From Rouxiella badensis (GTDB lineage: Bacteria; Pseudomonadota; Gammaproteobacteria; Enterobacterales; Enterobacteriaceae), in contig CP114060.1 of assembly GCA_026967495.1 (NCBI GenBank), forward strand, positions 1,736,001-1,800,000: a stretch of 64,000 bases of DNA. The letters run 5' to 3'. Shown piece after piece: positions 17,197 through 26,742 of this stretch; position 1 is the stretch's first letter; every line of letters begins with the position of its first letter. The notes beneath the pieces are model-generated. The model saw nothing but the letters and a program-made list of their open reading frames with translations, searched no databases and was not told the origin of the DNA. A program made the translations under genes and the position numbers.

Positions 17197-17754
17197 GTGA
17201 TTAATGAAATCAGAAAAGATGCTGATACCCGCATGTCAAAATGCGTAGAAGCATTCAAAAATAACATCAGCAAAATCCGCACCGGTCGTGCACAGCCAAG
17301 CATTCTTGATGGTATCCATGTCGACTACTATGGCTCTTCCACTCCGCTGCGTCAGTTGGCAAGCGTTGTTGCAGAAGATGCACATACCCTGGCTGTTACC
17401 GTATTCGACCGTTCCGTTAGCGCAGCGGTAGAGAAAGCTATCATGGCGTCCGACCTGGGTCTGAACCCGATGTCTGCCGGTAGCGTTATCCGTGTTCCAC
17501 TGCCTCCGCTGACGGAAGAGCGTCGTAAAGACATGATCAAAATCGTGCGCGGTGAAGCCGAGCAGGGTCGTGTTTCTGTGCGTAACGTTCGCCGTGACGC
17601 TAACGATAAAGTGAAAGCACTCCTGAAAGACAAAGAGATCAGCGAAGACGAAGATCGTCGTTCCCAGGACGACATTCAGAAAATGACTGATACTTATATC
17701 AAAGCGGTAGACAAAGCGCTGGCTGATAAAGAAGCCGAGTTGATGGATTTCTAA
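17197..17754 (+). CDS. frr: Ribosome recycling factor
   Basis: RRF splits post-termination ribosomes together with EF-G and is essential. It is 185 residues, the universal bacterial length. Conserved blocks include KIRTGRAQPSILDGI, YYGSSTPLRQLA, PLPPLTEERRKDM and VRNVRRDANDKVK. It starts with GTG at 17197, as E. coli frr does. An intrinsic terminator follows. Confidence 0.97.
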   Translation: MINEIRKDADTRMSKCVEAFKNNISKIRTGRAQPSILDGIHVDYYGSSTPLRQLASVVAEDAHTLAVTVFDRSVSAAVEKAIMASDLGLNPMSAGSVIRVPLPPLTEERRKDMIKIVRGEAEQGRVSVRNVRRDANDKVKALLKDKEISEDEDRRSQDDIQKMTDTYIKAVDKALADKEAELMDF

Positions 17755-17773
17755 TCTATCTCTGCGTATTACC

Positions 17774-17806
17774 TGAAGCGTCGCAAATGCGGCGCTTTAT
17801 TTTTTG
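17774..17806 (+). terminator. frr terminator
   Basis: AAGCGTCGC and GCGGCGCTT pair (one mismatch or G:U pair) around AAAT and are followed by TATTTTTT, about 20 bases after the frr stop. Confidence 0.85.
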
Positions 17807-17987
17807 AAAAAACATTTCTTATAAAAGCCCTACAGTTAATTGTAAATTAAGTATTAATCAATAAAATGGGCTCTATCCCGTCGTTGTGACACATGAAATT
17901 TGGTGCTTGAATCTGATAGACAAGTGGCTGAATGAGTAACAGACTGTGTCACCTCCGATAATGACTTTCGCTATATTGAGTACCTTC

Positions 17988-19184
17988 ATGAAGCAACTGA
18001 CTATCCTTGGCTCAACAGGTTCTGTTGGCATTAGCACGCTTTGCGTCGTGCGGTCCAACCCTGAGGCCTTTGCCGTGCGTGCGCTGGTCGCAGGAAACAA
18101 TGTTCAGGTCATGGCCGAGCAGTGTCTCGAGTTCTCTCCTTTGTACGCCTCAATGGCGGATGAAAGATCGGCCGCTGCGCTGAGAGAGATTCTAAAAGAG
18201 CAGGGGAGCAAGACGCAGGTCATGTCGGGCGTGAATGCCGCCTGCGAACTGGCCGCGCTGGATGAGGTTGATCAAGTCATGTCTGCCATCGTCGGTGCCG
18301 CCGGCCTGTTGCCGACGCTTGCCGCCGTCAAAGCCGGTAAACGCGTTCTGTTGGCAAACAAAGAGTCGCTGGTGACCTGCGGTCGCATCTTCATGGATGC
18401 AGTACGTGAAAATAAAAGTCAGCTGTTGCCCATCGACAGCGAACATAACGCGATTTTTCAGAGCCTGCCGGAAACTATTCAGCAACAGCTGGGTTACGCA
18501 TCTCTGCCAGACAACGGCGTGTCGCGCATTATTCTGACCGGTTCGGGTGGGCCTTTCCGTGAACTGCCGCTGTCAGAGTTCGCCGACGTGACGCCTGAAC
18601 GCGCCTGCGCGCATCCAAATTGGTCAATGGGTCGGAAAATTTCTGTCGACTCGGCCACAATGATGAACAAAGGTCTGGAGTATATTGAGGCTCGCTGGCT
18701 GTTTAACGCTTCGGCGGAGCAGATGGAAGTCATCATTCACCCACAGTCGATGATTCACTCGATGGTGCGCTACATCGACGGCAGCGTATTAGCTCAACTG
18801 GGTTCGCCGGATATGCGTACGCCAATCGCCCACGCCATGGCGTATCCACAGCGTGTTGCTGCGGGCGTTGAGCCTCTGGATTTCTGCAAAATGGGCGCAT
18901 TGACTTTCAGCGAGCCAGACTACGAGCGTTATCCGTGTCTAAAATTGGCCATCGAGGCCAGCCGTACTGGTCAGGCTGCAACCACGGCGCTCAATGCCGC
19001 TAATGAGATTTCGGTTGCTGCATTCCTGGCGGGGAAAATTCGCTTTACCGATATTGCCAAACTCAATCATCGGGTCATGGATAAAACTTTGCCCGGAGAG
19101 CCAAGCTGCGTAGAAGAGGTTTTGGAAATAGACCGCTCTGCGAGAGAGGCCGCATCATTGTTATTACAGTCATTTACTCTGTAA
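17988..19184 (+). CDS. dxr: 1-deoxy-D-xylulose 5-phosphate reductoisomerase
   Basis: Dxr (IspC) converts DXP to MEP using NADPH in the first committed step of the MEP isoprenoid pathway; it is the target of fosmidomycin. The ATG at 17988 (MKQLTILGSTGSVG) gives 398 residues, the expected size, with the NADPH-binding GSTGSVG at residues 8-14. Metal and substrate segments are LPIDSEHNAIFQSL, SVDSATMMNKGLE and the catalytic-loop HPQSMIHSMVRY. The upstream part of the open frame (from 17946) is leader. Undecaprenyl synthesis (uppS) follows, so the two genes sit together in lipid-carrier supply. Confidence 0.97.
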   Translation: MKQLTILGSTGSVGISTLCVVRSNPEAFAVRALVAGNNVQVMAEQCLEFSPLYASMADERSAAALREILKEQGSKTQVMSGVNAACELAALDEVDQVMSAIVGAAGLLPTLAAVKAGKRVLLANKESLVTCGRIFMDAVRENKSQLLPIDSEHNAIFQSLPETIQQQLGYASLPDNGVSRIILTGSGGPFRELPLSEFADVTPERACAHPNWSMGRKISVDSATMMNKGLEYIEARWLFNASAEQMEVIIHPQSMIHSMVRYIDGSVLAQLGSPDMRTPIAHAMAYPQRVAAGVEPLDFCKMGALTFSEPDYERYPCLKLAIEASRTGQAATTALNAANEISVAAFLAGKIRFTDIAKLNHRVMDKTLPGEPSCVEEVLEIDRSAREAASLLLQSFTL

Positions 19185-19312
19185 AATTATACGTCAATGA
19201 ATGAGGTCGTTTGTTCGAACAACGTTGAAATGATATAGTCTGCGCCTCCTGACGACGCGAAATTGCGTTTCATGGCCGTACTACTCATTTTTAAGTACGT
19301 TGGTAGTCAGGT

Positions 19313-19346
19313 GAAGCCGTGCCTGATAGGGTTCACGGCTTTTTTA
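19313..19346 (+). terminator. Terminator between dxr and uppS
   Basis: AGCCGTG (19315-19321) and CACGGCT (19334-19340) flank a 12-base loop and are followed by a run of T residues. The 240-bp dxr-uppS gap therefore probably contains a stop for dxr and a promoter for uppS. Confidence 0.8.
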
Positions 19347-19427
19347 CGCGCACGCTTCATCATGCACGCGAATGCAGGGTTTACAGGTGACGTCGTTAAT
19401 TCTAGCTGAAGGGAAAGAGTACGGGTT

Positions 19428-20186
19428 ATGTCGCTCGAGAATCAACAAATGACTGATACAACTTGTCTGCTACCGCGCCATGTTGCCATTATTATGGATG
19501 GAAATGGCCGTTGGGCGAAACGCCAGGGAAAAATGCGGGTCTTTGGTCATAAAGCGGGAGTAAAGTCCGTTCGCAAGGCTGTCAGCTTTGCTGCAAGCCA
19601 TCACCTTGATGCGCTCACGCTTTATGCCTTCAGTAGTGAGAACTGGAATCGCCCGATTCAGGAAGTTTCTGCTTTGATGGAGCTTTTTGTCCGTGCGTTA
19701 AGCAGTGAAGTAAAAAGTTTGCATAAACACAATGTCCGCTTACGGGTTATCGGCGACGTCAGCCGTTTTAGCTCACGTTTGCAGGACATGATCCGTAAAT
19801 CGGAAACGCTGACACAAAATAACGATGGGCTTACGCTAAACATTGCTGCCAATTACGGTGGGCGATGGGATATTATTGAAGGCGTAAAGAAGCTGGCAGG
19901 CCAGGTTGAAGCTGGTACACTGCGGGCGGACCAAATCACGGAAGAGGCGTTAGGTGCATCGGTCTGTATGAGCGAACTGGCACCCGTCGATCTTGTTATC
20001 CGAACCGGTGGGGAACATCGTATCAGTAACTTTTTGCTGTGGCAGATTGCCTATGCAGAGCTTTACTTTACCGACGTCCTCTGGCCGGATTTTGATGAAA
20101 ATGTCTTTGAAGGTGCGCTGAATGCTTTTGCACAACGCGAGCGTCGCTTCGGGGGGACTACACCTATCGGCGCCAATGCGTCCTAG
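19428..20186 (+). CDS. uppS: Undecaprenyl-diphosphate synthase UppS (IspU)
   Basis: UppS makes C55 undecaprenyl diphosphate by adding cis-isoprene units to farnesyl diphosphate, the lipid carrier for peptidoglycan and O-antigen. The start at 19428 gives 252 residues; an ATG at 19449 (MTDTTCLL) is a possible alternative. Signatures are the catalytic IIMDGNGRWAKRQG near residue 22, TLYAFSSENWNRP, and RTGGEHRISNFLLWQIAYAEL near the C-terminus. It is followed by cdsA after 9 bp, so the two are cotranscribed. Confidence 0.97.
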   Translation: MSLENQQMTDTTCLLPRHVAIIMDGNGRWAKRQGKMRVFGHKAGVKSVRKAVSFAASHHLDALTLYAFSSENWNRPIQEVSALMELFVRALSSEVKSLHKHNVRLRVIGDVSRFSSRLQDMIRKSETLTQNNDGLTLNIAANYGGRWDIIEGVKKLAGQVEAGTLRADQITEEALGASVCMSELAPVDLVIRTGGEHRISNFLLWQIAYAELYFTDVLWPDFDENVFEGALNAFAQRERRFGGTTPIGANAS

Positions 20187-20195
20187 GGAGAACTT

Positions 20196-21044
20196 TTGCT
20201 GAAGTATCGCATTATCACAGCTTTGATTTTGATTCCCATTGTCATCGCCGCTCTATTTTTACTGCCGCCCGTCGGCTTTGCCGTCGTCACTATCGTCGTT
20301 TGCATGTTAGCAGCGTGGGAGTGGGGCCAATTTGCCGGATTTAAATCACGCACCCAGCGCGTGTGGTTAGCTATTCTCTGCGGCTTCCTGCTTGCCGCCA
20401 TGATGCTAAGTCTTCCGGCTTATCAGCAGTCTGTTCATCTGATTCAGATTAGTGGCTCGCTCTGGCTGTCGCTAGCCTGGTGGATTGCAGCGTTTATTTT
20501 GGTCGTTTTGTATCCTGGTTCTGCCGCAGCGTGGCGTAACTCACGTCCGTTGAAGCTGATTTTCGGTTTATTGACCATTGTTCCGTTCTTCTGGGGTATG
20601 CTGTCGCTGCGCCTTTACGGCTATGCTGAAAACCATTACAACGGCGCCTGGTGGCTGCTCTACGTGATGCTGCTGGTATGGGGTGCCGACTCTGGTGCCT
20701 ACATGTTTGGCAAGCTGTTTGGTAAGCACAAGCTGGCCCCGAAAGTCTCGCCAGGTAAAACCTGGGAAGGGTTGATTGGCGGTCTGTTGACCTCGGCTTT
20801 GATATCATGGCTGTTTGGTCGTTATGTACCGTTGAACGTTGCACCGGCAACCCTGTTGATTTGCTCCGTCATTGCGACGTTGGCATCGGTTCTTGGCGAT
20901 CTGACCGAAAGCATGTTCAAACGTGAAGCAGGGATTAAAGACAGCGGTAACTTAATACCCGGCCATGGCGGCATCATGGACCGTATCGACAGCCTGACCG
21001 CTGCGGTGCCGGTTTTTGCTTGTCTCATGCTGTTGGTGTATTAA
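20196..21044 (+). CDS. cdsA: Phosphatidate cytidylyltransferase CdsA
   Basis: CdsA converts phosphatidic acid and CTP to CDP-diacylglycerol, the branch point of phospholipid synthesis. It is a 282-residue polytopic inner-membrane enzyme with about eight hydrophobic segments. The CDS signature SMFKREAGIKDSGNLIPGHGG is near the C-terminus. The start is TTG at 20196 (TTG CTG AAG TAT, MLKYR), consistent with the E. coli protein's MLKYR start and with the AGGGAG ribosome-binding site. It overlaps no neighbour and is followed by rseP after about 40 bp. Confidence 0.96.
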   Translation: MLKYRIITALILIPIVIAALFLLPPVGFAVVTIVVCMLAAWEWGQFAGFKSRTQRVWLAILCGFLLAAMMLSLPAYQQSVHLIQISGSLWLSLAWWIAAFILVVLYPGSAAAWRNSRPLKLIFGLLTIVPFFWGMLSLRLYGYAENHYNGAWWLLYVMLLVWGADSGAYMFGKLFGKHKLAPKVSPGKTWEGLIGGLLTSALISWLFGRYVPLNVAPATLLICSVIATLASVLGDLTESMFKREAGIKDSGNLIPGHGGIMDRIDSLTAAVPVFACLMLLVY

Positions 21045-21084
21045 CCTTTATGCCTGCGGCAGTTTTTAAGGAATAGTTGGGATT

Positions 21085-22440
21085 ATGATGAACATACTCT
21101 GGAGCCTGGCCGCCTTTATTGTTGCATTGGGGGTGCTAATCACCGTGCACGAATTCGGCCATTTCTGGGTTGCTCGTCGCTGTGGCGTTCGCGTTGAACG
21201 TTTCTCTGTCGGTTTTGGGCGCGCTATTTTCCGCCGCACCGACAAGCAGGGAACGGAATACGTGTTGGCCATGATCCCGCTGGGCGGCTACGTCAAAATG
21301 CTCGATGAGCGCGTTGAGGCAGTCGCCCCCGAATATCGTCATCAGTCCTTCAATAACAAAACCGTCTGGCAGCGCGCGGCCATCATCAGTGCCGGCCCCA
21401 TCGCTAACTTCATCTTTGCCGTTTTCGCCTACTGGCTGGTCTTCATTATCGGCGTCCCGAGCCTGCGCCCGGTCGTCGGCGAAATCGCCCCACATTCTAT
21501 TGCCGCACAGTCCAATATTTTGCCCGGAATGGAACTTAAGTCCGTTGATGGTATCGAAACGCCTGATTGGGATTCAGTTCGCATGGCGTTGATCGGCGAA
21601 ATTGGAGACGCGAAAACTACCGTCGGGATTGCCCCCTTTGGCTCGTCTCAAGTTGTTGTAAAACAGCTTGATCTCACGGCGTGGCACTTCGACCCGGAAA
21701 AGCAGGATCCTGTTGTATCACTGGGTATTATTCCCCGTGGTCCGCAGATAGAATCTATTCTGGCTCAGGTGCAGGCTGACTCCGCTGCGCAGAAGGCAGG
21801 TTTGCAAGCGGGCGACAGGATAGTTAAAGTTGATGGTCAGGTTTTAGTAAGTTGGCAAGCTTTTGCCATTCAGGTACGCGATAATCCGGGCAAGTCGATG
21901 GCGTTGGAAATCGAGCGCAATGGGCAACCTGTGAACTTAACGCTAATACCAGACACTAAATCAGTGGGTAAGGGACAGGCGCAGGGTTTTGCCGGCGTGG
22001 TCCCAAAAATTATTCCACTGCCTGACGAGTATAAAACGATTCGCCAGTATGGTCCGTTTGTGGCGTTTTATGAAGCTGGGGATAAAACCTGGCAACTCAT
22101 GAAATTAACGGTCAATATGCTGGGCAAGTTAATAACCGGTGATGTGAAGCTGAATAATTTGAGTGGCCCTATTTCCATCGCACAGGGTGCAGGTTTATCA
22201 GCTGAATATGGATTTGTGTATTACCTGATGTTTTTGGCATTGATAAGTGTCAATCTCGGTATCATCAATCTGTTCCCATTACCGGTGTTAGATGGGGGTC
22301 ACCTGCTGTTTCTGGCAATAGAAAAGCTAAAGGGTGGGCCAGTTTCCGAGCGAGTTCAGGACTTCAGTTATCGCATTGGCTCTGTATTGCTGGTGTTATT
22401 AATGGGGCTTGCACTTTTCAATGATTTCTCCCGTCTTTAA
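21085..22440 (+). CDS. rseP: Site-2 protease RseP
   Basis: RseP is an intramembrane zinc metalloprotease that cleaves RseA after DegS, releasing sigma-E, and also clears signal-peptide remnants. It has 451 residues. The zinc motif HEFGH is in the first transmembrane segment, followed by the membrane hairpin. Two PDZ domains lie in the periplasmic middle, and the third metal ligand is in NLFPLPVLDGGHLL near the end. The adjacent ATG at 21088 could be the actual start. Its place directly before bamA links envelope-stress signalling to outer-membrane assembly. Confidence 0.97.
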   Translation: MMNILWSLAAFIVALGVLITVHEFGHFWVARRCGVRVERFSVGFGRAIFRRTDKQGTEYVLAMIPLGGYVKMLDERVEAVAPEYRHQSFNNKTVWQRAAIISAGPIANFIFAVFAYWLVFIIGVPSLRPVVGEIAPHSIAAQSNILPGMELKSVDGIETPDWDSVRMALIGEIGDAKTTVGIAPFGSSQVVVKQLDLTAWHFDPEKQDPVVSLGIIPRGPQIESILAQVQADSAAQKAGLQAGDRIVKVDGQVLVSWQAFAIQVRDNPGKSMALEIERNGQPVNLTLIPDTKSVGKGQAQGFAGVVPKIIPLPDEYKTIRQYGPFVAFYEAGDKTWQLMKLTVNMLGKLITGDVKLNNLSGPISIAQGAGLSAEYGFVYYLMFLALISVNLGIINLFPLPVLDGGHLLFLAIEKLKGGPVSERVQDFSYRIGSVLLVLLMGLALFNDFSRL

Positions 22441-22477
22441 CGGCTGGGGATTAGGTTAGGAAGAACGCATAACAACG

Positions 22478-24901
22478 ATGGCGATCAAAAAGTTGCTCAT
22501 AGCGTCGCTGCTGTTTGGCAGCGCAACCGTATACGGTGCAGATGGATTCGTAGTGAAGGATATTCATTTCGAAGGCCTGCAGCGCGTTGCCGTCGGTGCG
22601 GCGTTACTCAATATGCCGGTTCGCGTAGGGGATACAGTCACCGACGATGATATCAGTAATACCATTCGTGCATTGTTTGCCACAGGCAACTTTGAGGACG
22701 TTCGCGTCCTGCGCGATGGTGACACGCTGATTGTTCAAGTCAAAGAGCGCCCGACTATCGCCAGCATCACCTTCTCCGGCAACAAAGCCGTGAAAGATGA
22801 CATGCTGAAACAAAACCTTGAGGCCTCTGGCGTCCGGGTTGGCGAAGCGCTTGACCGTACCCAGGTCTCCAATATCGAAAAGGGTCTGGAAGACTTCTAC
22901 TACAGCGTAGGTAAATACAGCGCGTCTGTTAAAGCCGTTGTAACGCCTCTGCCTCGCAACCGCGTCGACCTGAAACTGGTCTTTACCGAAGGTGTCTCTG
23001 CGCAAATTCAGCAGATCAACATCGTCGGTAATCACGCTTTCAGCACCGATCAATTAGTTTCTCAGTTCCAGCTGCGCGACGAAGTGCCGTGGTGGAACGT
23101 TATTGGGGATCGTAAATATCAGAAGCAGAAGCTTTCCGGTGACCTGGAAACCCTTCGCAGCTACTACCTCGATCGCGGTTACGCGCGCTTTAACATCGAC
23201 TCGACTCAGGTCAGTTTGACGCCGGACAAGAAGGGGATCTACATCACCCTGAACATCCACGAAGGCGATCAGTACAAAGTCACCGGTGTGCAAGTTGCGG
23301 GCAACATGCAGGGTCACTCGGCTGAAATCGAAAGCCTGAGCAAAATCAACAATGGCGAGCTTTACAGCGGTGCCAAAGTGACCAAGATCGAAAATGACAT
23401 CAAAGCGATGCTTGGCCGTTACGGATATGCGTATCCTACGGTGAACACGCAGCCTGAAATCAACGACAAAGACAAAACAGTTATCCTGCACGTCAACGTT
23501 GACGCAGGTAACCGTTACTATGTCCGTCACGTTCGTTTCGAAGGCAATGACACCAGTAAAGACAGCGTGCTGCGTCGTGAAATGCGCCAGATGGAAGGCT
23601 CATGGCTCGGCAGCGACCTGGTCGATAAAGGTAAAGATCGTCTGAACCGCCTGGGTTATTTCGATACGGTTGACGTCGAAACCCAACGTGTGCCAGGGAC
23701 AACCGATCAGGTTGACGTAGTTTACAAAGTGAAGGAGCGTAACACCGGTACCTTCAACTTTGGCGTAGGCTATGGCTCCGAGAGCGGCGTGAGCTTCACG
23801 GTGGGCGTCCAGCAGGATAACTGGTTAGGTACCGGCTATCAGGCAGGCATTACCGGCACCAAAAACGACTACCAGACCTATACCGAGCTGACCGTGACCA
23901 ACCCGTATTTCACGGTTGATGGCGTGAGCCTGGGCGGTCGCATCTTCTACAATGACTTCAAAGCAGATGATGCAGACCTGTCCGAGTACACCAACAAGAG
24001 CTACGGTATCGGCGGCAACCTGGGCTTCCCGGTTAACGAAAACAACTCCCTGCGTCTGGGTCTCGACTACGTCCATAACGACCTGTCGAACATGGAACCG
24101 CAGGTGGCAATGTTCCGTTACCTGAACAGCGTGGGTGTGAACCCGAGCGTTGTGGCCGGTGAAAACACTTCGGATGCAACCTACAGCGCCAACGACTTCT
24201 TCCTGACGCTGGGCTGGGGTTATAACGACCTTGACCGTGGCTTCTTCCCAACGGCGGGGAGTAAAGCCAGCCTGACGGGTAAAGTTACCGTGCCAGGTTC
24301 GACCAACGAATACTACAAAGTCACCTTCGATGCGACCAGCTACCTGCCTCTGACGCAGAGTCATAACTGGGTGCTGATGGGACGTGCCCGCGCCGGTTAT
24401 GCCGACGGCCTGGGTGGCAAAGAAGTGCCGTTCTACGACAACTTCTATGCCGGTGGTTCAAGCAGCGTCCGTGGTTTCCAGTCGAATACCATCGGTCCTA
24501 AAGCGGCTTATTACAACTGTGCAACCGGTGCAGCCTCATATAAAGATTGTCCAATCGACAACTCTAGTGATGCGGTAGGCGGTAACGCGATGGGACTTCT
24601 CAGCGCTGAGCTGATCGTTCCTACGCCATTTGTCGGTGACAAATACGCTAACTCGCTGCGTACCTCTGTGTTCGTTGACAGCGGCACCGTTTGGGATACC
24701 AACTGGGAGAACACCCCAGAGACTATCGCTGCCGGTGTTCCTGACTACAGTAAACCAGGTAATATCCGTGTTTCTTCCGGTGTGGCATTGCAATGGCAGT
24801 CTCCTTTGGGACCTCTGTCATTCTCTTATGCACAGCCGGTTAAGAAATATGAAGGTGATAAGGCAGAACAGTTCCAGTTTAACATCGGTAAAACGTGGTA
24901 A
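22478..24901 (+). CDS. bamA: Outer membrane protein assembly factor BamA
   Basis: BamA is the essential core of the BAM complex that folds beta-barrel proteins into the outer membrane. It has 807 residues. The signal peptide is cleaved after TVYGA, five POTRA domains cover about residues 24-420, and a C-terminal 16-stranded barrel ends in the aromatic-terminal IGKTW. The L6 loop motif SSVRGF is present, followed by a Cys pair (YNC and KDC), as in E. coli. A sigma-E-type promoter would be expected inside or after rseP but I could not place one with confidence. Confidence 0.98.
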   Translation: MAIKKLLIASLLFGSATVYGADGFVVKDIHFEGLQRVAVGAALLNMPVRVGDTVTDDDISNTIRALFATGNFEDVRVLRDGDTLIVQVKERPTIASITFSGNKAVKDDMLKQNLEASGVRVGEALDRTQVSNIEKGLEDFYYSVGKYSASVKAVVTPLPRNRVDLKLVFTEGVSAQIQQINIVGNHAFSTDQLVSQFQLRDEVPWWNVIGDRKYQKQKLSGDLETLRSYYLDRGYARFNIDSTQVSLTPDKKGIYITLNIHEGDQYKVTGVQVAGNMQGHSAEIESLSKINNGELYSGAKVTKIENDIKAMLGRYGYAYPTVNTQPEINDKDKTVILHVNVDAGNRYYVRHVRFEGNDTSKDSVLRREMRQMEGSWLGSDLVDKGKDRLNRLGYFDTVDVETQRVPGTTDQVDVVYKVKERNTGTFNFGVGYGSESGVSFTVGVQQDNWLGTGYQAGITGTKNDYQTYTELTVTNPYFTVDGVSLGGRIFYNDFKADDADLSEYTNKSYGIGGNLGFPVNENNSLRLGLDYVHNDLSNMEPQVAMFRYLNSVGVNPSVVAGENTSDATYSANDFFLTLGWGYNDLDRGFFPTAGSKASLTGKVTVPGSTNEYYKVTFDATSYLPLTQSHNWVLMGRARAGYADGLGGKEVPFYDNFYAGGSSSVRGFQSNTIGPKAAYYNCATGAASYKDCPIDNSSDAVGGNAMGLLSAELIVPTPFVGDKYANSLRTSVFVDSGTVWDTNWENTPETIAAGVPDYSKPGNIRVSSGVALQWQSPLGPLSFSYAQPVKKYEGDKAEQFQFNIGKTW

Positions 24902-24910
24902 TCTGTTACG

Positions 24911-24992
24911 GAATTATACCCCAGGTATCAGGGTATAAGCCTTAATCAGCAGAATCGCTTGGGCCTGAGTGATAATAATCTTCTCAGGCCCT
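24911..24992 (+). other. Two stem-loops between bamA and skp
   Basis: TATACCC (24915-24921) pairs with GGGTATA (24931-24937), and GGGCCTGAG (24961-24969) pairs with CTCAGGCCC (24983-24991). Neither is followed by a T-run, so they are more likely mRNA processing or stabilising structures than terminators. The rest of the 144-bp gap contains the skp ribosome-binding site GGAAGGAG. Confidence 0.45.
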
Positions 24993-25045
24993 CTGCGTAA
25001 TTGACTGTGCCATCTGGCACAAACGGGTGATGGAAGGAGTTTATA

Positions 25046-25546
25046 GTGAAAAAGTGGTTATACGCCGCAGGCCTCGGATTAGTTATGGCTGCTTCAGCTA
25101 GCGTTCAGGCTGCTGATAAAATTGGTGTTGTAAACGTTCAGCAAATTTTCCAACAAATGCCTGCTCGTGAAGCTGTTGCTAAACAGCTTGAAAACGAATT
25201 CAAAGGTCGCGCTACCGCACTTCAGGCACAGGAAACTGCTCTGCAGTCTCAGATGCAGAACCTGCAGCGTAACGCTTCAACAATGAAAGCCGCTGACCGC
25301 GCCAAACTTGAAAAACAAGTTATGGCTAACCGCGAAGATTTCTCTGCAAAAGCTCAGGCTTTTGACAATGATAATCGTCGTCGTCAGGCTGAAGAACGTA
25401 ACAAAATCCTGGGCCGTATCCAGGACGCTGTTAAAACTGTTGCAGCAAAAGACGGTCTTGATATCGTCATCGACGCCAACGCTCTGGCTTATGCATCAAA
25501 CGATGCTAAAGACATCACTGACGAAGTGCTGAAACAGGTTAAATAA
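25046..25546 (+). CDS. skp: Periplasmic chaperone Skp (OmpH)
   Basis: Skp is a trimeric periplasmic holdase that carries unfolded outer-membrane proteins to BAM. It has 166 residues with a GTG start at 25046 and a strong ribosome-binding site. The signal peptide ends AASASVQA before ADKIGVVNVQQIFQQMP. A long Gln/Lys-rich helical region (about residues 50-120) forms the tentacles, and the body strand is GLDIVIDANALAYAS. It lies directly upstream of lpxD with a 2-bp gap. Confidence 0.97.
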   Translation: MKKWLYAAGLGLVMAASASVQAADKIGVVNVQQIFQQMPAREAVAKQLENEFKGRATALQAQETALQSQMQNLQRNASTMKAADRAKLEKQVMANREDFSAKAQAFDNDNRRRQAEERNKILGRIQDAVKTVAAKDGLDIVIDANALAYASNDAKDITDEVLKQVK

Positions 25547-25548
25547 GC

Positions 25549-26571
25549 ATGGCTTCAATTCGACTGGCTGATCTCGCACAGCAGTTGGATGCACAATTGC
25601 ACGGTGATGGCGAACTCGCCATCACCGGCATTGCTTCAATGCATTCCGCACACTCTGAGCAAATCACGTTTTTATCAAACAGCCGTTACCGTGAACAGTT
25701 AGCATCCTGCCTTGCAGGCGCTGTAGTGTTGACCGAAGCGGATCTGCCCTTTTGCCAAAGTGCGGCATTAGTGGTTAAAAACCCGTACCTGACTTATGCA
25801 CGCATGGCTCAAATTCTTGATACTACGCCTGCGCCTGCACAAGACATCGCTCCGAGCGCCGTCATCTCTCCTGAAGCAAAAATTGGGCAAGGGGTATCGG
25901 TAGGCGCGAATGCAGTGATCGAATCCGGTGTTGAATTAGGCGACGGCGTTATTATTGGCGCGGGCTGTTTCATCGGAAAAAATGCCAAGATTGGTGCGGG
26001 AACGCGCATTTGGGCGAATGTCTCTATCTATCATCGCGTCGAAATTGGTCAGAAATGTCTGATTCAATCAGGTACGGTGATCGGTGCAGATGGCTTCGGA
26101 TACGCGAACGATCGCGGCAATTGGGTTAAAATCCCTCAGCTTGGTACCGTGATTATCGGCGATTCTGTTGAGATCGGTGCCTGTACCACGATTGACCGTG
26201 GTGCCCTTGATGACACGCAAATTGGTAACGGTGTCATCATTGATAATCAATGTCAGATTGCACACAACGTCGTGATTGGAGACAATACGGCGGTTGCAGG
26301 TGGTGTGATTATGGCGGGTAGCCTAAAAATTGGGCGTTACTGCCAGATTGGCGGTGCCAGCGTCATAAACGGCCACATGGAAATTTGCGATAAGGCTGTT
26401 GTCACTGGAATGGGAATGGTCATGCGACCAATTACCGAACCTGGGGTATACTCTTCCGGGATTCCGTTACAGCTGAACAAAGCATGGCGTAAGACTGCCG
26501 CGTTGGTTATGAATATCGACGAGATGAATAAACGCTTAAAAGCCGTAGAGCGTAAAATCGAAGAAGACTAA
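25549..26571 (+). CDS. lpxD: UDP-3-O-(3-hydroxymyristoyl)glucosamine N-acyltransferase LpxD
   Basis: LpxD adds the N-linked 3-hydroxyacyl chain to UDP-acylglucosamine, the third step of lipid A synthesis. It has 340 residues: an N-terminal uridine-binding domain, then a left-handed beta-helix of hexapeptide repeats, then a C-terminal helix (KAWRKTAALVMNIDEMNKRLKAVERKIEED). The catalytic His lies in CQIAHNVVIGDN. It starts 2 bp after skp, so the genes are translationally coupled. Confidence 0.97.
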   Translation: MASIRLADLAQQLDAQLHGDGELAITGIASMHSAHSEQITFLSNSRYREQLASCLAGAVVLTEADLPFCQSAALVVKNPYLTYARMAQILDTTPAPAQDIAPSAVISPEAKIGQGVSVGANAVIESGVELGDGVIIGAGCFIGKNAKIGAGTRIWANVSIYHRVEIGQKCLIQSGTVIGADGFGYANDRGNWVKIPQLGTVIIGDSVEIGACTTIDRGALDDTQIGNGVIIDNQCQIAHNVVIGDNTAVAGGVIMAGSLKIGRYCQIGGASVINGHMEICDKAVVTGMGMVMRPITEPGVYSSGIPLQLNKAWRKTAALVMNIDEMNKRLKAVERKIEED

Positions 26572-26659
26572 TTCACCAACAATTAACTACTAAAAATCAA
26601 TAAGTAATGTGATGTTTCAGTTTCACTGTTCATCGTCTTTACGATTCTTAGTCCCTATT

Positions 26660-26702
26660 TGCGGCCTGCACAATGCTCCTCTTTGAGGGGCACGCAGGCC
26701 GT
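26660..26702. other. Inverted repeat in the lpxD-fabZ spacer
   Basis: GGCCTGC (26663-26669) and GCAGGCC (26694-26700) enclose a second smaller stem (CTCCTC/GAGGGG). There is no T-run, so function is unknown. The 170-bp lpxD-fabZ spacer is longer than in E. coli and probably also contains a promoter. Confidence 0.4.
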
Positions 26703-26742
26703 GCTATTGATGATATCAGTAATATTAGACAGGACGAGTATT

